Origin: Porphyromonadaceae bacterium UBA7203
Lineage (GTDB): Bacteria; Bacteroidota; Bacteroidia; Bacteroidales; Muribaculaceae
Length of the DNA stretch: 61,220 bases
NCBI GenBank assembly: GCA_002490725.1
Contig: DKUN01000014.1
Coordinates: forward strand, 1-61,220
Direction: 5' to 3'
Below are positions 34,385 to 43,300 of the stretch, piece after piece (position 1 is the stretch's first letter; each line of letters begins with the position of its first letter). The position numbers were made by a program, and so were the translations under genes. Under the pieces are notes generated by a model. The model did no database searches and had not been told where the DNA came from. It saw nothing but the letters and a program-made list of their open reading frames with translations.

Positions 34385-36358
34385 TTATTCTTTGATACTG
34401 AGTGAAACCGGGAAGCTCTTTTTCAAACTGTCGAGCGGCACAAATTCAGGCGTGAACGTGCGCACATTGATTTGCGAACCGGAGGGCCGCATGTTGATTT
34501 GAAGGGCAAGAAAACCGGTGTCGTTATAGCCCGACGCCGAGTTCCAGTTCTGACGAATCTCAATCCAAAGGAGCTCGTTGTCAACGATGCCGCCGGTATA
34601 GACCTTTGAAATCTCGTTTTCCTCATAGCTGACCTGAACCCAGGCATTGTTGCTGAAAATTTTGCGCAGGCTGCTGATATACTCGCCTTTGGTGTAGCGC
34701 GACATGACGAAGCGACGCTTGCTGCGGTCGCCTGCCATGAGGTTCTGACCGTCAACCATACCCTTCTTGACAGTTTTGTTGTCAACGGCGTTGCCGACAA
34801 TAATAATCGCGTTGTCGGAAAACAGATTTTCTATGAAATCTATGTTTTTGGTGCAATAGGCCGTCTGATAGTCTTCCATGAAGGTTAACAGGCTGTATCG
34901 CGAGTTCATATCCCACTGAGCCTGACGGAATATGTCTTTTTCAGCCTTCTCTGTCAGAGCGTAGGCTACCGACTTGATCAGACCGCTGGCGAGGTCAAAT
35001 CGGAACACGATTTTTTCGTTTGATATATGCGAGCCGTTGCGCACTATGACCGGAATGCCAACACCGTATTTAAACAGTGAGGTCGTTTCAACCCGCAGGT
35101 TCAACGGAGCATTCTCCTTGGCAGCCACCGAAAGCTTCGCCCTGTTGGTCATGCGGCGAAACGATTCATAGCCGTCGGTCGTAAAAAGGTCGCGCACGGA
35201 GTCATACTTGCGGCTTCGGATAGCCTTTTCAACGGCGGTCATTTTCTCCACTGCGGCCATGTCGTCAGTAACCGGGCGCTCTACCTGCTTGTTCTCCTTG
35301 CCGATCAGGGGAGCCTCAGAGGCTGCGGCGGCCGATAAGGCCTCCTGGCGTCTGGTCTCTTCGGCCTTGGCGACTTTTTTGTCGATTTCGACCTTGTTTT
35401 TCTTGATTTTTACGGGGAGTTTATGACGGCAGAGCGACGCATTGGTAAACGCGCACCCCGTTGCCATGGCGGCTTTGATTTCTTCGTCATATGATTTTGC
35501 AGCCTGGTCGGCATAGGCATACTCTACCTTGACGTCAATCGACGACATCTCCGACAGGTCAACGAACTTGAGCATCGCGTTGCCGTTCTTGGCCAGCACG
35601 CTGATGTTGCGTTCGCCGTTGAAGTACGTGAAATCAAGCGACTGAACCGGTTTGTCGGCATAAAAGACGTTCATCGAAACCGTGTGCTTGTCATACTCGT
35701 CGGGCGTATCGATGATTTCATCTTCCGAAAAGGCAAACCTGATATGACTGAAAACTGACTCAATCTTTGCGGGGAGCCATACGGCCGCATCTTTTTCGGC
35801 GCCGTCGACATTGATTTTCACCGAGTCGCCGAATCTCATCAACATTGTGTACGCCCAACAGTAGTAGCGCAGAGCGCCGCCGACAGCCTGCTGCCGTTCC
35901 TGCTCCATGCCGCTGTCTATCATCTCCCTTATGCGGTCGCGACGCGCGGCGTTGGCCTCTTCGACATCCTGGCGGTTAACATAGCAAAAGGCATGATAGC
36001 GTATCAGTTCGTTGCTTTTTCCCTCATTCAGAATTTCTTCCCACACGAGGGTTTCCAGATTGGTAAACCTCATTGCCGAGGCCATTACCATATTATCCTG
36101 CTCATGAATTTCCTCGTCACCGTTACCGCGGTTGGTCATAACATTGATCGACCGGTCGCTGAATGTCAGCGAAAACTTGTGGGCGAGGTTCTTGACAGCC
36201 TCGGCCTTGGCGTCACTTTCAGTGTCGCCAACACCTTCTGACCAAACATATATTTCAGACTTCAACCGAACTCGGTCTGCCACAGCGGCCGGACTTTGAG
36301 CGCGCAGCGACAGACCGAACGATGCTAAAGTGAGCAGAAACACTAAGAATCTGTTCAT
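34385..36358 (-). CDS. Exported protein with LPP20-like N-terminal region
   Basis: A 657-residue exported protein from the chosen start (a start 9 nt upstream at 36367 is possible). The signal peptide is MNRFLVFLLTLASFGLSLRA. An N-terminal region of about 110 residues (IYVWSEGVGDTESDAKAEAVKNLAHKF) resembles LPP20-type domains, which have recurring Ala-rich helices. A central Lys/Glu/Ala-rich helical linker (about residues 310-350) is followed by two NTF2-like segments in the C-terminal half (SRKYDSVRDLFTTDGYESF and EDYQTAYCTKNIDFIENLF). I cannot assign a reaction. It starts 16 nt after the small first gene of the cassette. Confidence 0.7.
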   Translation of the reverse strand: MNRFLVFLLTLASFGLSLRAQSPAAVADRVRLKSEIYVWSEGVGDTESDAKAEAVKNLAHKFSLTFSDRSINVMTNRGNGDEEIHEQDNMVMASAMRFTNLETLVWEEILNEGKSNELIRYHAFCYVNRQDVEEANAARRDRIREMIDSGMEQERQQAVGGALRYYCWAYTMLMRFGDSVKINVDGAEKDAAVWLPAKIESVFSHIRFAFSEDEIIDTPDEYDKHTVSMNVFYADKPVQSLDFTYFNGERNISVLAKNGNAMLKFVDLSEMSSIDVKVEYAYADQAAKSYDEEIKAAMATGCAFTNASLCRHKLPVKIKKNKVEIDKKVAKAEETRRQEALSAAAASEAPLIGKENKQVERPVTDDMAAVEKMTAVEKAIRSRKYDSVRDLFTTDGYESFRRMTNRAKLSVAAKENAPLNLRVETTSLFKYGVGIPVIVRNGSHISNEKIVFRFDLASGLIKSVAYALTEKAEKDIFRQAQWDMNSRYSLLTFMEDYQTAYCTKNIDFIENLFSDNAIIIVGNAVDNKTVKKGMVDGQNLMAGDRSKRRFVMSRYTKGEYISSLRKIFSNNAWVQVSYEENEISKVYTGGIVDNELLWIEIRQNWNSASGYNDTGFLALQINMRPSGSQINVRTFTPEFVPLDSLKKSFPVSLSIKE

Positions 36359-36374
36359 CGTCAGCATAACAGTG

Positions 36375-36986
36375 TCAGTCTTCTTCGAATACTTCCTTTA
36401 CAATCTTCGAAGCACGGTCACCCAGACGCTCCATGTCTTTGGCCATGGCGCTGACGAGTTTCTGTTTCTTCTCCTTATCGACCAGATAGAAGCAGCGTAC
36501 GGTATAGAGCCCGTTGGCCTCCTTGCGGGTCAGGGTAATTACTTTTGAAACAACTCCATTGAGCTGACCGGCATATTTCTGAGCCATTTTGTCAACTTCC
36601 ATACGGTCGCCTGCATCGCCTTCGAGTGTATCCTCGCCGGCTGCGATACCGCGCACTTCGTTGTTGCACTCCATTGCAACCTCGCGGCAAACTGCCTTGA
36701 AGCAGGAGTTTTCGCCCTGAGTCACATACTTGATGTTGTTGGTTGTGATAGTCTTGGCTTCATACTGGCCGCAATCACCGGACTTGAGGTTATACTTTTC
36801 AAAAGCGGCCTCCAGGGGTACCGTGCCGGCATAATCCCACTTCTGTTTCTTAACTTCTTTGGCTTGTGTTTTTGCATACTTCTGGGCCTCTTTGCGGCAA
36901 TCTTTAGAGTACTCTACCTGAGCTACGCTTACAAACGAAAGAAAAGCCATAGCTACCATTGCAACAGCTGAAACGAATTTTTTCAT
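36375..36986 (-). CDS. Small exported protein of unknown function
   Basis: A 203-residue protein and first gene of the four-gene cassette. It has a signal peptide (MKKFVSAVAMVAMAFLSFVSVAQ), then a Lys-rich helical segment and several Cys residues (CRKEAQKY, GDCGQYE, SCFKAVCREVAMECNNE) that may form disulfides in the periplasm. The C-terminus reads YTVRCFYLVDKEK. The layout resembles the LPP20-like region of the next protein, suggesting a distant duplication, which is an inference. The frame is open for 21 further codons upstream, but the signal peptide and promoter favour 36986. Confidence 0.72.
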   Translation of the reverse strand: MKKFVSAVAMVAMAFLSFVSVAQVEYSKDCRKEAQKYAKTQAKEVKKQKWDYAGTVPLEAAFEKYNLKSGDCGQYEAKTITTNNIKYVTQGENSCFKAVCREVAMECNNEVRGIAAGEDTLEGDAGDRMEVDKMAQKYAGQLNGVVSKVITLTRKEANGLYTVRCFYLVDKEKKQKLVSAMAKDMERLGDRASKIVKEVFEED

Positions 36987-37024
36987 GTGTGTATAATTAT
37001 TATTGGTTAATTTTAACAGCGCTG

Positions 37025-37054
37025 CAAATATACACAAATAAATTAACAAATCAA
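37025..37054 (-). promoter_or_regulatory. Promoter for the four-gene exported cassette
   Basis: On the minus strand, TTG (37054-37052), a 19-nt spacer and TATATTTG (37032-37025). The ATG of the first gene is at 36986. No similar box occurs between the four genes. Confidence 0.72.
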
Positions 37055-37134
37055 CCTATCGTTTGTTAATCATAGTTAAACGAGCCAGATTTTCACCATA
37101 CTGCCAGGGTCAATCAGGGCTTTTCGGAACTCTA

Positions 37135-38256
37135 TCAGCCGCGAATATCTGCAAGGAGGAGGGTGGCGGCGGTGGCGGCGGCCCGGGTTTCGCCGAGGCG
37201 GCGGCGAATCAGGTCATAACCTTCGAGTTGCGCGTCGCGTCCTTTGTGACCCGGAAGAATATTGACCAGGTGGCGCAACACGTCGATCGGGGTGCACTTG
37301 TGGAGCAGCAACTCAGGCACCACCTGCTTGTCGGCCACGAGATTCGGCAGGCTGACAAAGGGAATTTTCAGTATGCGCGACATGACGGCATAGGTCATGC
37401 GCGAGCCGGTGTGGCGGTAGCACACAACCTGCGGCACACGCGCCAGGGCAGCCTCAAGCGACGCCGTACCCGATGTGACCAGCGCGGCTGTCGAGGCATG
37501 CATCAGCTCTGTCGTAGCGTCGAACACAACAGGCACCGAGTCGGGATACTGCGCACGGTCAACACCCGGGGCGCCTGCAACCACAGCCTGATATTTCGAC
37601 TCAAGCACGCGCGCGGCCTCAAGCATGATGGGGAGATTGCGCTTGATTTCACCCACACGGCTGCCGGGCACGATGGCAATCAGCGGTTTGTCGCTCAACG
37701 AATGCTTACGACGAAATTCCTCGGCCAACGGAGCCGATTCCAGCCGTCGGTCAATCTCTTCGACCGATGGATTGCCCACGTAGATGCACCGCGCATAGCC
37801 GTGGCGCTGATAAAACTCGGGTTCGAAAGGAAATATGCCGAAAACCATGCGGCAACATTCAGCAATTTTGGCAGTGCGAAACTCTTTCCAGGCCCACACT
37901 TTGGGCGAAATATAGTAGTAGACAGGTATGCCGAGCCTGCGGGCCTCGGAGGCGAGACGCAGGTTAAACGACGGGTAATCAATGAGTATCAGTGCGTCGG
38001 GGCGCACCTTGCCGAGCAGCGACGTGGCAATTTTCAGGTTGCGTGTAACCTGAGGCAGATGGCTCACCACATCAACCACGCCCATGTAGGCCATTTCGCG
38101 ATAATGAATCACGGGACTCACCTGTGCCGCCTCGGCCATGAGATCACCGCCCAGAAAAACGAAGCGCGCCTCCGGGTCTTGTTGACGCAGAGCGCGAATC
38201 AGTTCTGAAGCATGGAGATCGCCGGATGCCTCGCCGACACAGAGCATAAACGTCAT
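37135..38256 (-). CDS. lpxB: Lipid-A-disaccharide synthase LpxB
   Basis: Joins UDP-2,3-diacylglucosamine and lipid X to make the lipid A disaccharide. The 373-residue protein shows the family start CVGEASGDLHASELI, then LIDYPSFNLRLA, YYISPKVWAWKEFR and VSLPNLVADKQVVPELL. It begins 7 nt after the aspartic-protease-like membrane protein, so the two are probably co-transcribed. LpxK, the next enzyme of the pathway, is at 3513-4652. The 3' end has a run of GC-rich Ala codons. Confidence 0.95.
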   Translation of the reverse strand: MTFMLCVGEASGDLHASELIRALRQQDPEARFVFLGGDLMAEAAQVSPVIHYREMAYMGVVDVVSHLPQVTRNLKIATSLLGKVRPDALILIDYPSFNLRLASEARRLGIPVYYYISPKVWAWKEFRTAKIAECCRMVFGIFPFEPEFYQRHGYARCIYVGNPSVEEIDRRLESAPLAEEFRRKHSLSDKPLIAIVPGSRVGEIKRNLPIMLEAARVLESKYQAVVAGAPGVDRAQYPDSVPVVFDATTELMHASTAALVTSGTASLEAALARVPQVVCYRHTGSRMTYAVMSRILKIPFVSLPNLVADKQVVPELLLHKCTPIDVLRHLVNILPGHKGRDAQLEGYDLIRRRLGETRAAATAATLLLADIRG

Positions 38257-38263
38257 TGGCAGT

Positions 38264-39199
38264 TCATTGACGGGTTTTGTGAATCATCAGCCGGCGCCCC
38301 GGTAGGTCAAGCAGAAAGTCCTGGTCAAACAGCTTGAAAGGATTAACCGAATATTCGTCGGTGTGGAGCGTGTCGCAATAAACTACGCTGCTGTAGCGCA
38401 GGCGGTCGCCGAAAGCCACGCGACACTGGCGCTGAACATGCAGCCCCGTCAGGCTGTCGACAACCACGGCGGTAGTGGCCATGTGCATCTGCTCCAGAGG
38501 CTGAACCACCTCCACATCAATCATGTTGCCGCCCGTGTCGAAATAGTAGTCGCGCGGCTGGTCATCGTTAACAGTCAGCTTTACCGACGCACGCCCGGTC
38601 GAACCGATATAGTTGCCGAAATGCGAATCGTGAACATCAACGTCAATGACCTTATGATAACCCTCGGGCACCTCTTTATATATATTCACAATCTGTTCCG
38701 GCCAGAGGCGCTCAATGACCAGCTGCCTCATCATATCCATGCCGAAGGTGTTGGGCTTGTCGTCATCGACCACCAGGAGTTCTACGTCGTGAATGGTGAC
38801 TAAAGAATCGGGAGCTTTAGGGTTAGGAATGCTCAGGTCGGTCTTTACCTTTTGTGTAAAGAGCATGAAACGGCCGTCTTCATCGGTAGTCCACATCAGC
38901 ACACGGCTCGTCTTGACCGGAAAGCCCTGCTCCTCCATGCGGCGAAGCGAGCTGCGGTTAATGAGCGAATGGCGTGAGCCAAGATCGAAATAAACTGTGT
39001 TGCCGCCGATAGGACACATTGAATTATCCTTGCCCGTGTGGAACGAAGCAATCAGGTTATCGGGGGTTTCGTCAAAGTAATAACTTGTGTTCAGGCCGGT
39101 AAGTTGCCATACGCTATATGCGTAGACCCCGCCGACCGTTAGCGCCAACACGAGCAAAGACAGCAGCAGTCTCTTTTGATTAGGCTTTAGTTTTTTCAT
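38264..39199 (-). CDS. Membrane-anchored tandem aspartic-protease-like protein
   Basis: A 311-residue protein with an N-terminal signal anchor (about residues 9-30). The rest looks like two retropepsin/pepsin-like lobes. Lobe 1 has FDLGSRHSLI with D72-L-G74, and FGMDMMRQLVI near residue 153. Lobe 2 has YFDTGGNMID with D221-T-G223, and FDQDFLLDLPGRRLMI near the end. This pairing of a DxG motif with a later hydrophobic Gly/Gln-Met/Asp segment is the internal symmetry of clan AA aspartic peptidases. The first motif is DLG rather than DTG or DSG, so activity is uncertain. It is the first gene before lpxB. The family call is mine from motifs. Confidence 0.65.
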   Translation of the reverse strand: MKKLKPNQKRLLLSLLVLALTVGGVYAYSVWQLTGLNTSYYFDETPDNLIASFHTGKDNSMCPIGGNTVYFDLGSRHSLINRSSLRRMEEQGFPVKTSRVLMWTTDEDGRFMLFTQKVKTDLSIPNPKAPDSLVTIHDVELLVVDDDKPNTFGMDMMRQLVIERLWPEQIVNIYKEVPEGYHKVIDVDVHDSHFGNYIGSTGRASVKLTVNDDQPRDYYFDTGGNMIDVEVVQPLEQMHMATTAVVVDSLTGLHVQRQCRVAFGDRLRYSSVVYCDTLHTDEYSVNPFKLFDQDFLLDLPGRRLMIHKTRQ

Positions 39200-39207
39200 T
39201 TCGGGCG

Positions 39208-39238
39208 CAAAATTACGCAAAGACTCCCAACCGGACAA
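39208..39238 (-). promoter_or_regulatory. Promoter for the aspartic-protease-like gene and lpxB
   Basis: On the minus strand, TTG (39238-39236), a 20-nt spacer and TAATTTTG (39215-39208) match the consensus. The ATG at 39199 is only 8 nt past the -7 box, so the leader would be very short. Confidence 0.72.
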
Positions 39239-39247
39239 ATTCTGTAC

Positions 39248-39264
39248 ATCTTTGCCACAAAGAT
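39248..39264. repeat. Short inverted repeat after the phospholipase gene
   Basis: ATCTTTG and CAAAGAT separated by 3 nt form a perfect 7-bp stem 17 nt past the phospholipase stop. It could weakly terminate that transcript or be a protein site near the next promoter. No T tract follows. Confidence 0.3.
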
Positions 39265-39280
39265 TTCACACGCCGCAACA

Positions 39281-40135
39281 TCAGAATTCACTGAAAAAGC
39301 TCGGACTCAGGCATATACCCAGTCGAATTTCACTATGAAATTCGCGATAGGCGAGCAAACCTTCGCCGTAGCCGTTGTAATACTGTAGAAACAAGTACTG
39401 ATTATCCTGAGGGAAAATACGGAATTTCACGTCGAGCTGCGTGTTCCAGTTAAAGGGATTCCAGCCGGCGCGCTTGGTCATCAGCAGCGACGCTCCTAAC
39501 CGCCGGTTATCGTTCATTACCTGCATAGCAACCGAATATACGCCGCAGAAACGAAGGATATCCTTATTGTTCTGGCCGTCGATAATCGGAATCCAGAACT
39601 TGGCATACACCATAATATTCTTATCTATGAAGATGCTGCCGCCGAAGCTCACGCGATTCCAAGAACGCGATGCGTCGCCGTCGCGGCCGTTGCTCTCGTG
39701 CTCGAGCAGCAGAAATGCCTTGCCGACATAGCGCCCGGTCGTCGTCGAGAAAAACGGGCGCGCAATGCCGATGCCCGGATTAAAATTCAGGTCGGTCATC
39801 GGCAGAGAGTTCTGAAACACGTTCCAGAAACACTTCTGCGTGTAGAATAAATATAAATAGGTGTTGAACGGGAGAGTCGAGCGGGTCAGTTTCTGCTGGA
39901 TGGAAATCTGAAACTTCACGTTCGAATTCTCGTCGTTAGGCTTAAAACCGAGAGCCGTGCCGAGAATAAAATAATTATCTTTATAGAACGTAAAGTACGG
40001 ACCTCGGTCATATGCACGACGCAGCGAATCGGCGTCAAAGCGCGCAATCGAATCATTGCGGGCAAGTATCTGGCTCCTTGCTCCGGGTGCGGCAAGAAGT
40101 AGCATTAGCGTGATGAGAAGTAGAAGTCGTTTCAT
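39281..40135 (-). CDS. pldA: Outer-membrane phospholipase A (OMPLA/PldA family)
   Basis: A 284-residue predicted barrel enzyme that hydrolyses phospholipids in the outer membrane. Residues 1-21 form a signal peptide. The active-site pattern is complete: H146 and S148 in EHESNGRDG and N160 in SRSWNR. The His-Ser-Asn spacing (2 and 12) is identical to E. coli H142/S144/N156. The YTQKCFWN strand and the late GYGEGLLAYR, which corresponds to GYGESLIDYN, are also family features. In E. coli the enzyme responds to misplaced phospholipid in the outer leaflet. It has its own promoter and is divergent from dnaE. Confidence 0.88.
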   Translation of the reverse strand: MKRLLLLITLMLLLAAPGARSQILARNDSIARFDADSLRRAYDRGPYFTFYKDNYFILGTALGFKPNDENSNVKFQISIQQKLTRSTLPFNTYLYLFYTQKCFWNVFQNSLPMTDLNFNPGIGIARPFFSTTTGRYVGKAFLLLEHESNGRDGDASRSWNRVSFGGSIFIDKNIMVYAKFWIPIIDGQNNKDILRFCGVYSVAMQVMNDNRRLGASLLMTKRAGWNPFNWNTQLDVKFRIFPQDNQYLFLQYYNGYGEGLLAYREFHSEIRLGICLSPSFFSEF

Positions 40136-40152
40136 AATTTACGATACATCGG

Positions 40153-40183
40153 CAAAGTTACAACTTTAACACGAAAGTTGCAA
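40153..40183 (-). promoter_or_regulatory. Promoter for the phospholipase gene
   Basis: On the minus strand, TTG (40183-40181), a 20-nt spacer and TAACTTTG (40160-40153), followed 17 nt later by the ATG at 40135. Confidence 0.75.
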
Positions 40184-40297
40184 ACGTGTGACGCCGGCCT
40201 TCGCGCTGCAACTCACAAAGTCACTTATCGGCAATAAGTTATAGCTATTTGTGAAAAAATCTTTCCTCGACAGGCATACTGTTCGGGAGATTTTGCG

Positions 40298-40305
40298 TAA
40301 CTTTG
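40298..40305 (+). promoter_or_regulatory. -7 box upstream of dnaE
   Basis: TAACTTTG matches TAnnTTTG. No TTG is found 19-21 nt upstream. The dnaE ATG at 40314 is 8 nt downstream of the box, implying a very short leader. Confidence 0.5.
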
Positions 40306-40313
40306 TGGGAAAT

Positions 40314-43300
40314 ATGCAACCCTTCGTCCATCTCCACGTACATACCCAATACTCGGTGCTTGACGGGCAGGCCTCAATCAAGAGTCTGGTCGACAAAGCA
40401 ATAGCCGACGGCATGCCGGGACTGGCCATCACAGACCACGGCAACATGTTCGGCATAAAGGAGTATTTCAACTATGTCAACAAGGTTAACGGCAAGCGAA
40501 AAGACGAAGGTTTGGAACCGTTCAAGCCGATTTTCGGCTGCGAGCTCTACGTAGCAAACGGCAGTCTGACAGACCGTTCCGACAAAACGGACAAAGGACG
40601 TCACCTGATTGCGCTGGCCAAGAACGAAAAAGGCTACCACAACCTCATCAAGATTGTATCCAAGGCCTGGACCGACGGCTTCTACCACCACCCCCGCACC
40701 GACAAGACCGAACTCGCGGCCCACCGCGAAGGCCTTATTATATGCTCGGCGTGTCTCGGCGGCGAGATTCCGCGACTGATTCGCGCCGGACGCATCGACG
40801 AAGCCGAAAAGCAGGTGCTCTGGTACAAAGAGACCTTTGGCGACGACTACTACATCGAGCTTCAGCGCCACAAGGCCACTGTGCCAAACGCCAACCACGA
40901 AACCTATGGCGAACAGCAACACGTCAACTCATTTCTGATTGACTTCGCACGCAAGCACGACATCAAGCTCGTGGCAACCAACGACGTCCACTTCACCAAC
41001 GAGGCCGACGCCGAAGCCCACGACCGCCTGGTCTGCGTCTTTACCGGCAAGTTTCTCAACGACCCCGGCCGAATGCTCTACACCAAGCAGGAGTGGATGA
41101 AAACGACCGAAGAGATGAACAAGCTCTTCGCCGACCTGCCCGACGCCCTGAGCAACACCGTTGAGCTGCTCAACAAAGTCGAAACCTACTCGATTGACCA
41201 CAAGCCGATTCTGCCGAACTTCCCCCTGCCCGACGGCTTCACCGACAACGACGACTATCTGCGCTATCTGACCTATCAGGGTGCTCACCGCCGCTGGGGC
41301 GACGTGCTGACCGAGGAACAGACCGAGCGCATTGACTTCGAGCTCGAAACAATCAAGAACATGGGTTTCCCCGGCTACTTCCTGATTGTTCAAGACTTTA
41401 TTGCCGCAGGCCGCGAACGCGGCGTGAGTATCGGCCCGGGCCGTGGTTCGGCGGCAGGCAGCGCCGTGGCCTACTGCCTCGACATCACGCAGATCGACCC
41501 GATTAAATACGACCTTCTGTTCGAACGCTTCCTGAATCCCGACCGTATATCGCTGCCCGATATCGACATCGACTTCGACGACGACGGACGGAGCGACGTG
41601 CTGGCCTATGTGACCGAAAAATACGGCGCTGAAAAGGTGGCCCGCATCATAACCTACGGCACCATGGCAGCCAAAAGCGCCATCAAGGACGTTGCGCGCG
41701 TTGAGCAGCTGCCTCTGCCCGAAAGCAACCGACTGGCCAACCTCGTGCCCAAGCGCATGCCCGAAGTCAACGGCAAGGAACTCAAGTGCACGCTTAAAAA
41801 CTGCTATGAACACGTGCCCGAGTTCGCGCCCGAAATCAACAGTCCGAACCCGCTGGTGCGCGACACCCTGAAATACGCACTCCAGCTTGAAGGCAACGTA
41901 CGCAGCACGGGCGTCCACGCCTGCGGCGTCATCATTTGCCGCGACGCCGTCAGCGACTGGGTGCCCCTGAGCATAGCACTCGATAAGGAAACGGGCCAGA
42001 AAATGCTCGTTACCCAATATGAAGGCTCGGTAATCGAAGATACCGGCCTGATCAAGATGGACTTCCTCGGGCTGAAAACACTGTCGATTATCAAAGACGC
42101 CCTGCGCAACATCAAGCAGACGCGCGGCATTGACCTCGACATCGGCGCAATCGACATTACCGACCCGGCAACATACCGCCTCTACAGCGAGGGCCGCACT
42201 GTCGGCACATTCCAGTTCGAATCGGCGGGCATGCAGAAATACCTGCGCGAACTCCGCCCGACGACATTCGAAGACCTCATTGCCATGAACGCCCTGTATC
42301 GGCCGGGCCCCATGGACTACATTCCGGACTTCATTGACCGCAAGCACGGACGCAGCCCTATCACCTACGACATCCCCGAAATGGAGAAGTATCTGAAAGA
42401 CACGTATGGCGTTACGGTCTATCAGGAACAGGTCATGCTGCTGTCGCGACTGCTGGCAAACTTCACCCGCGGCGAGAGCGACACCCTGCGAAAAGCTATG
42501 GGCAAGAAGCTCATCGACAAGATGAACCACCTCAAGAGCAAGTTTCTTGAAGGAGGCCAAGCCAACGGCCATAACGCCGATGTGCTCGAAAAAATCTGGA
42601 AAGACTGGGAAAAATTCGCGTCATACGCCTTCAACAAGAGCCACGCCACGTGCTACTCGTGGGTAGCATACCAGACAGCCTATCTGAAGGCGAACTTCCC
42701 CGCCGAGTATATGGCCGCCGTGCTGAGCCGAAACATGGGCGACAAACTCACCGACATGATGGACGAGTGCACGCGCATGAAAATCAAGGTGAAGGGCCCC
42801 GACGTCAACGAATCGTTCGCCAGCTTCGGCGTGAACGAGGCCGGCGACATCCGTTATGGTCTCGCCGCAATCAAGGGCATCGGCGAAGGCATTGTCAACG
42901 CCATTATCGAAGAGCGCATAGCCAACGGCCCCTACCAGGGCATACACGACTTTATCGAGCGTGTGCCCTTGACGGCAGGCATCAACCGCCGCACCATCGA
43001 AAACTTCGCCATGGCGGGCGCCTTTGACTGCTTTGCCGACGAAATCAAGCGCGAAGACTTCTTTGCCGTCAACACCCGCGACGAAAACTTTGCCGAACAG
43101 CTGGTGCGCTACGGCCAGCTTTACCAGCGCGACCGCCAGGCCCAGTCGGCATCGCTCTTCGACGACTTCGCCGACCCCGCACTTGACACATCGGGCCGCC
43201 CCGCCATCAAGCCTGCCGTGCCCTGGGTGCAGTCCGAACTGCTGTCGAAGGAGCGTGAACTCGTGGGCCGCTACCTCTCGGCCCACCCTCTCGATCCCTT

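Noticed and set aside
37154..37190. GGAGGAGGGTGGCGGCGGTG-type G-rich run, possible two-layer G-quadruplex
   Set aside because: It is the complement of Ala and Leu codons at the 3' end of lpxB. The guanine runs are short and coding explains them.
40929..42572. A 547-codon open frame opposite dnaE, with another at 42621-43709
   Set aside because: Same codon-bias effect opposite a certain gene; no start context, promoter or recognisable domain.
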